A DNA stretch of 22,881 nucleotides from Acanthaster planci. Taxonomy: Eukaryota; Echinodermata; Asteroidea; Valvatida; Acanthasteridae. A program made the position numbers and the translations under genes. The notes beneath the pieces are model-generated. The model did not search any database. It saw only the letters and a program-made list of their open reading frames with translations, and was not told where the DNA came from. Below are positions 21,366 through 22,881 of the stretch, one piece after another. The stretch is from contig NW_019091456.1 in assembly GCF_001949145.1 (NCBI RefSeq), forward strand, positions 925,224 to 948,104, in the 5' to 3' direction. The first letter of the stretch is position 1, and the number at the start of each line of letters is the position of its first letter.

Positions 21366-21630
21366 TTTTACAAACCAAAGATACAGATCAGTGTGCTCTG
21401 GAAAGTGTCGAACAAAAAAGATGCCTCGTAACACCTCACTTGGTGCCTTTGCTCAGCCTTCTGAAGGTGCAAAAAAAGGAACAAACCAAACAAGTTTGAG
21501 AAAATAGACGATACACTTGAAAGTTTGTCCTGGAATTGTTGACACCAATGACAATACTTGAAACTGACGCCGAGTTGGTTAACCTGGCGAGCAAAAACTG
21601 TAGAGATGGTTACTTTGGTGAGCAACGTGT

Positions 21631-21636
21631 AATAAA
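21631..21636 (+). promoter_or_regulatory. Candidate poly(A) signal AATAAA
   Basis: First canonical AATAAA that I find on the + strand after the stop codon, about 3.04 kb downstream. A G/T-rich stretch (gttttggccttgtgacgtgttt) follows at 21670-21691. An earlier variant signal may be used instead. Confidence 0.35.
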
Positions 21637-22624
21637 TAATTTATACTTATACTGAAAAATTTGAATTCTGGTTTTGGCCTTGTGACGTGTTTCCGAGTCC
21701 GTGTATGAAGTTTGTCTAGACCTGGTGGTCCTCGATTGATCAGTCTAAAAAATGCATTCAAAAAGAAGTAAATTGTGTATATCTGAAAGTCGGCTGGGCT
21801 CATTTTATTTGTGTACAATTTGGATCAACAGTAATCACCAACGACATACATACATACATACCTGGCTGGTAAAACAAAAGTTTTGGGCCATCTTTTGCAA
21901 AATTGAACAAGCAGTTGCCGACTGTGCCGACTTACAACCAGCAGTTACATGTACGTGGAACCCTATGTGTTACATATTAGCAAGACCTGCTGTGGAAGTG
22001 TGGGTCTAGCATCTTACAAGTTTACACTTTATCAGTCACGTACACACATTCAACTACCTCACTACTCGAACTAAAAGCTATACAAACAAAAGAAATTCCC
22101 CTTAAAAAAAATGCTTACCGTGAAGATCGTGAAAGCGAGGATGACATACCGGATCAGAAGTACTTTTTCAAGAAAGCATCAATTCACAGGTATTTTTGAC
22201 AAAGGTACCAAAGTAGTGATTTTGTATTGGCCCGTTTACATGTACCTGAATACACAAATTTGTGATGTCAGAGCAAACAATTCGTGCTGCGAATTCACAC
22301 AAGTCGAATGCACTCCAACTCAAATTTTGCTGCAAATATTCCGTGACATCAAGTTCAAGCCTGAAGTGTGATCTAGCAAAAGGGGCATGCTATTGGATTA
22401 AGATCACAGACTTCTGATCGCATTACCAAACTCCCATGCTGTATACGTTTCCCCTCTACACATAGTTTTTTTCCCTTCCCCCACCCCTTGGGCAGGAAAA
22501 CAAAACAAAAAAGACTACTTGAACAGTAAGAATTTTATCTACAAGTTGCATACACAATTTTGCATTGCATTCCTTTTGAGTCTCCTTAAAACCCCAATCT
22601 CAAAGCAGACAGACGCAGCCGATC

Positions 22625-22630
22625 AATAAA
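22625..22630 (+). promoter_or_regulatory. Second candidate poly(A) signal AATAAA
   Basis: aataaa within gatcaataaagggctg, about 4 kb after the stop. Less likely than the 21631 site for this gene because of the distance. Confidence 0.2.
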
Positions 22631-22881
22631 GGGCTGCAACAGAAACTGTACTTGTGCATCCCTGTGCAACCTACAGTAGACACACCCATCTTAGCTCAAA
22701 CAGGGAAGGCTAGAACTGGCAATGCGCCATGGTAGCACACTCTACCGGTACTTGGCCTTACAGCAAACCACTGACCCTGTTATGCTGCATAGGTGACTCT
22801 GGATGTGCGTTCACCGACATTATGAGGGCCCCCAGTCATGGCGGCTGCACTGTGCCCGCTACTGTGCAATACAATCAGCTC

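Larger units (their letters stand above)
18594..22881 (+). other. 3' UTR and downstream intergenic DNA
   Basis: No exon-like or family-recognisable frame was found on either strand in these 4.3 kb. The frames present are short and A/T-driven. The sequence includes a C15 run (18866-18880), a C10-A7 tract (19463-19479), several TGTAnATA words (19563, 20290, 20475), a (tacataca) microsatellite near 21847, a probable MITE and hairpins. The 3' UTR extent is unknown. Confidence 0.7.

Noticed and set aside
22111-22371. 86-codon frame near the right end
   Set aside because: No family resemblance, AT-rich, no supporting signals; I see no evidence of a second gene in the window.

Overview
The window is eukaryotic genomic DNA. 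It carries the last 19 exons and the 3' flank of one large, intron-rich gene on the + strand. Joined at consensus GT-AG sites, the exons give one unbroken frame of 1,166 codons plus a TGA at 18591-18593. The encoded protein matches, block by block, the carboxy-terminal quarter of BLTP1 (bridge-like lipid transfer protein family member 1; also KIAA1109 / fragile site-associated protein; fly tweek, worm lpd-3, yeast Csf1). Landmarks recognised from memory include FPVDVVVYV, SDFSLYVFHPYGG, CDIGTAAFKYDMRRL, AFPKAWYRKSI, MNMSNVMG, IDYMGSSI, SSTPDLIKM, LACFHGINFR, FTDHINVAMDIEL and the terminal block GVDYILQKLGFSHARVTIPKW. The 5' three quarters of the gene, including the promoter and the N-terminal membrane anchor, lie outside the window.

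The organism is most likely an invertebrate deuterostome. The protein is closer to the vertebrate sequence than I would expect for an insect. Exons are GC-rich at third positions and introns are AT-rich. TACATGTA-type words and small inverted-repeat elements are common. Amphioxus (Branchiostoma) is my best guess, but this is inference; a hemichordate or another marine invertebrate is possible.

Layout: 1-479 is the end of an intron. Positions 480-11050 hold exons 1-12, with an intron-5 minisatellite (4728-5137), an inverted-repeat segment (6250-6569) and a PIF/Harbinger-type MITE with TTA target duplications (6902-7437) in intron 7, and a (TTACTG/TCACTG)n array (9455-9729) in intron 10. Intron 12 (11051-13409) is the most rearranged part. 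It has a C-rich tandem repeat that resembles the exon-12 splice donor, then a piggyBac-like TTAA element and its flank present twice in tandem, with two single N positions at the edges. Positions 13410-18593 hold exons 13-19. Positions 18594-22881 are 3' UTR and downstream DNA with no recognisable gene, a probable 400-bp TA-flanked MITE and candidate AATAAA signals.

There is one protein-coding gene here, so there is no operon or multi-gene system. I saw no CRISPR, functional RNA gene, virus or defence-like system. The points worth a second look are splicing-related (an optional 42-codon exon-17 extension, runs of symmetric phase-1 exons, a decoy donor repeat) and the transposon/assembly structure of intron 12.
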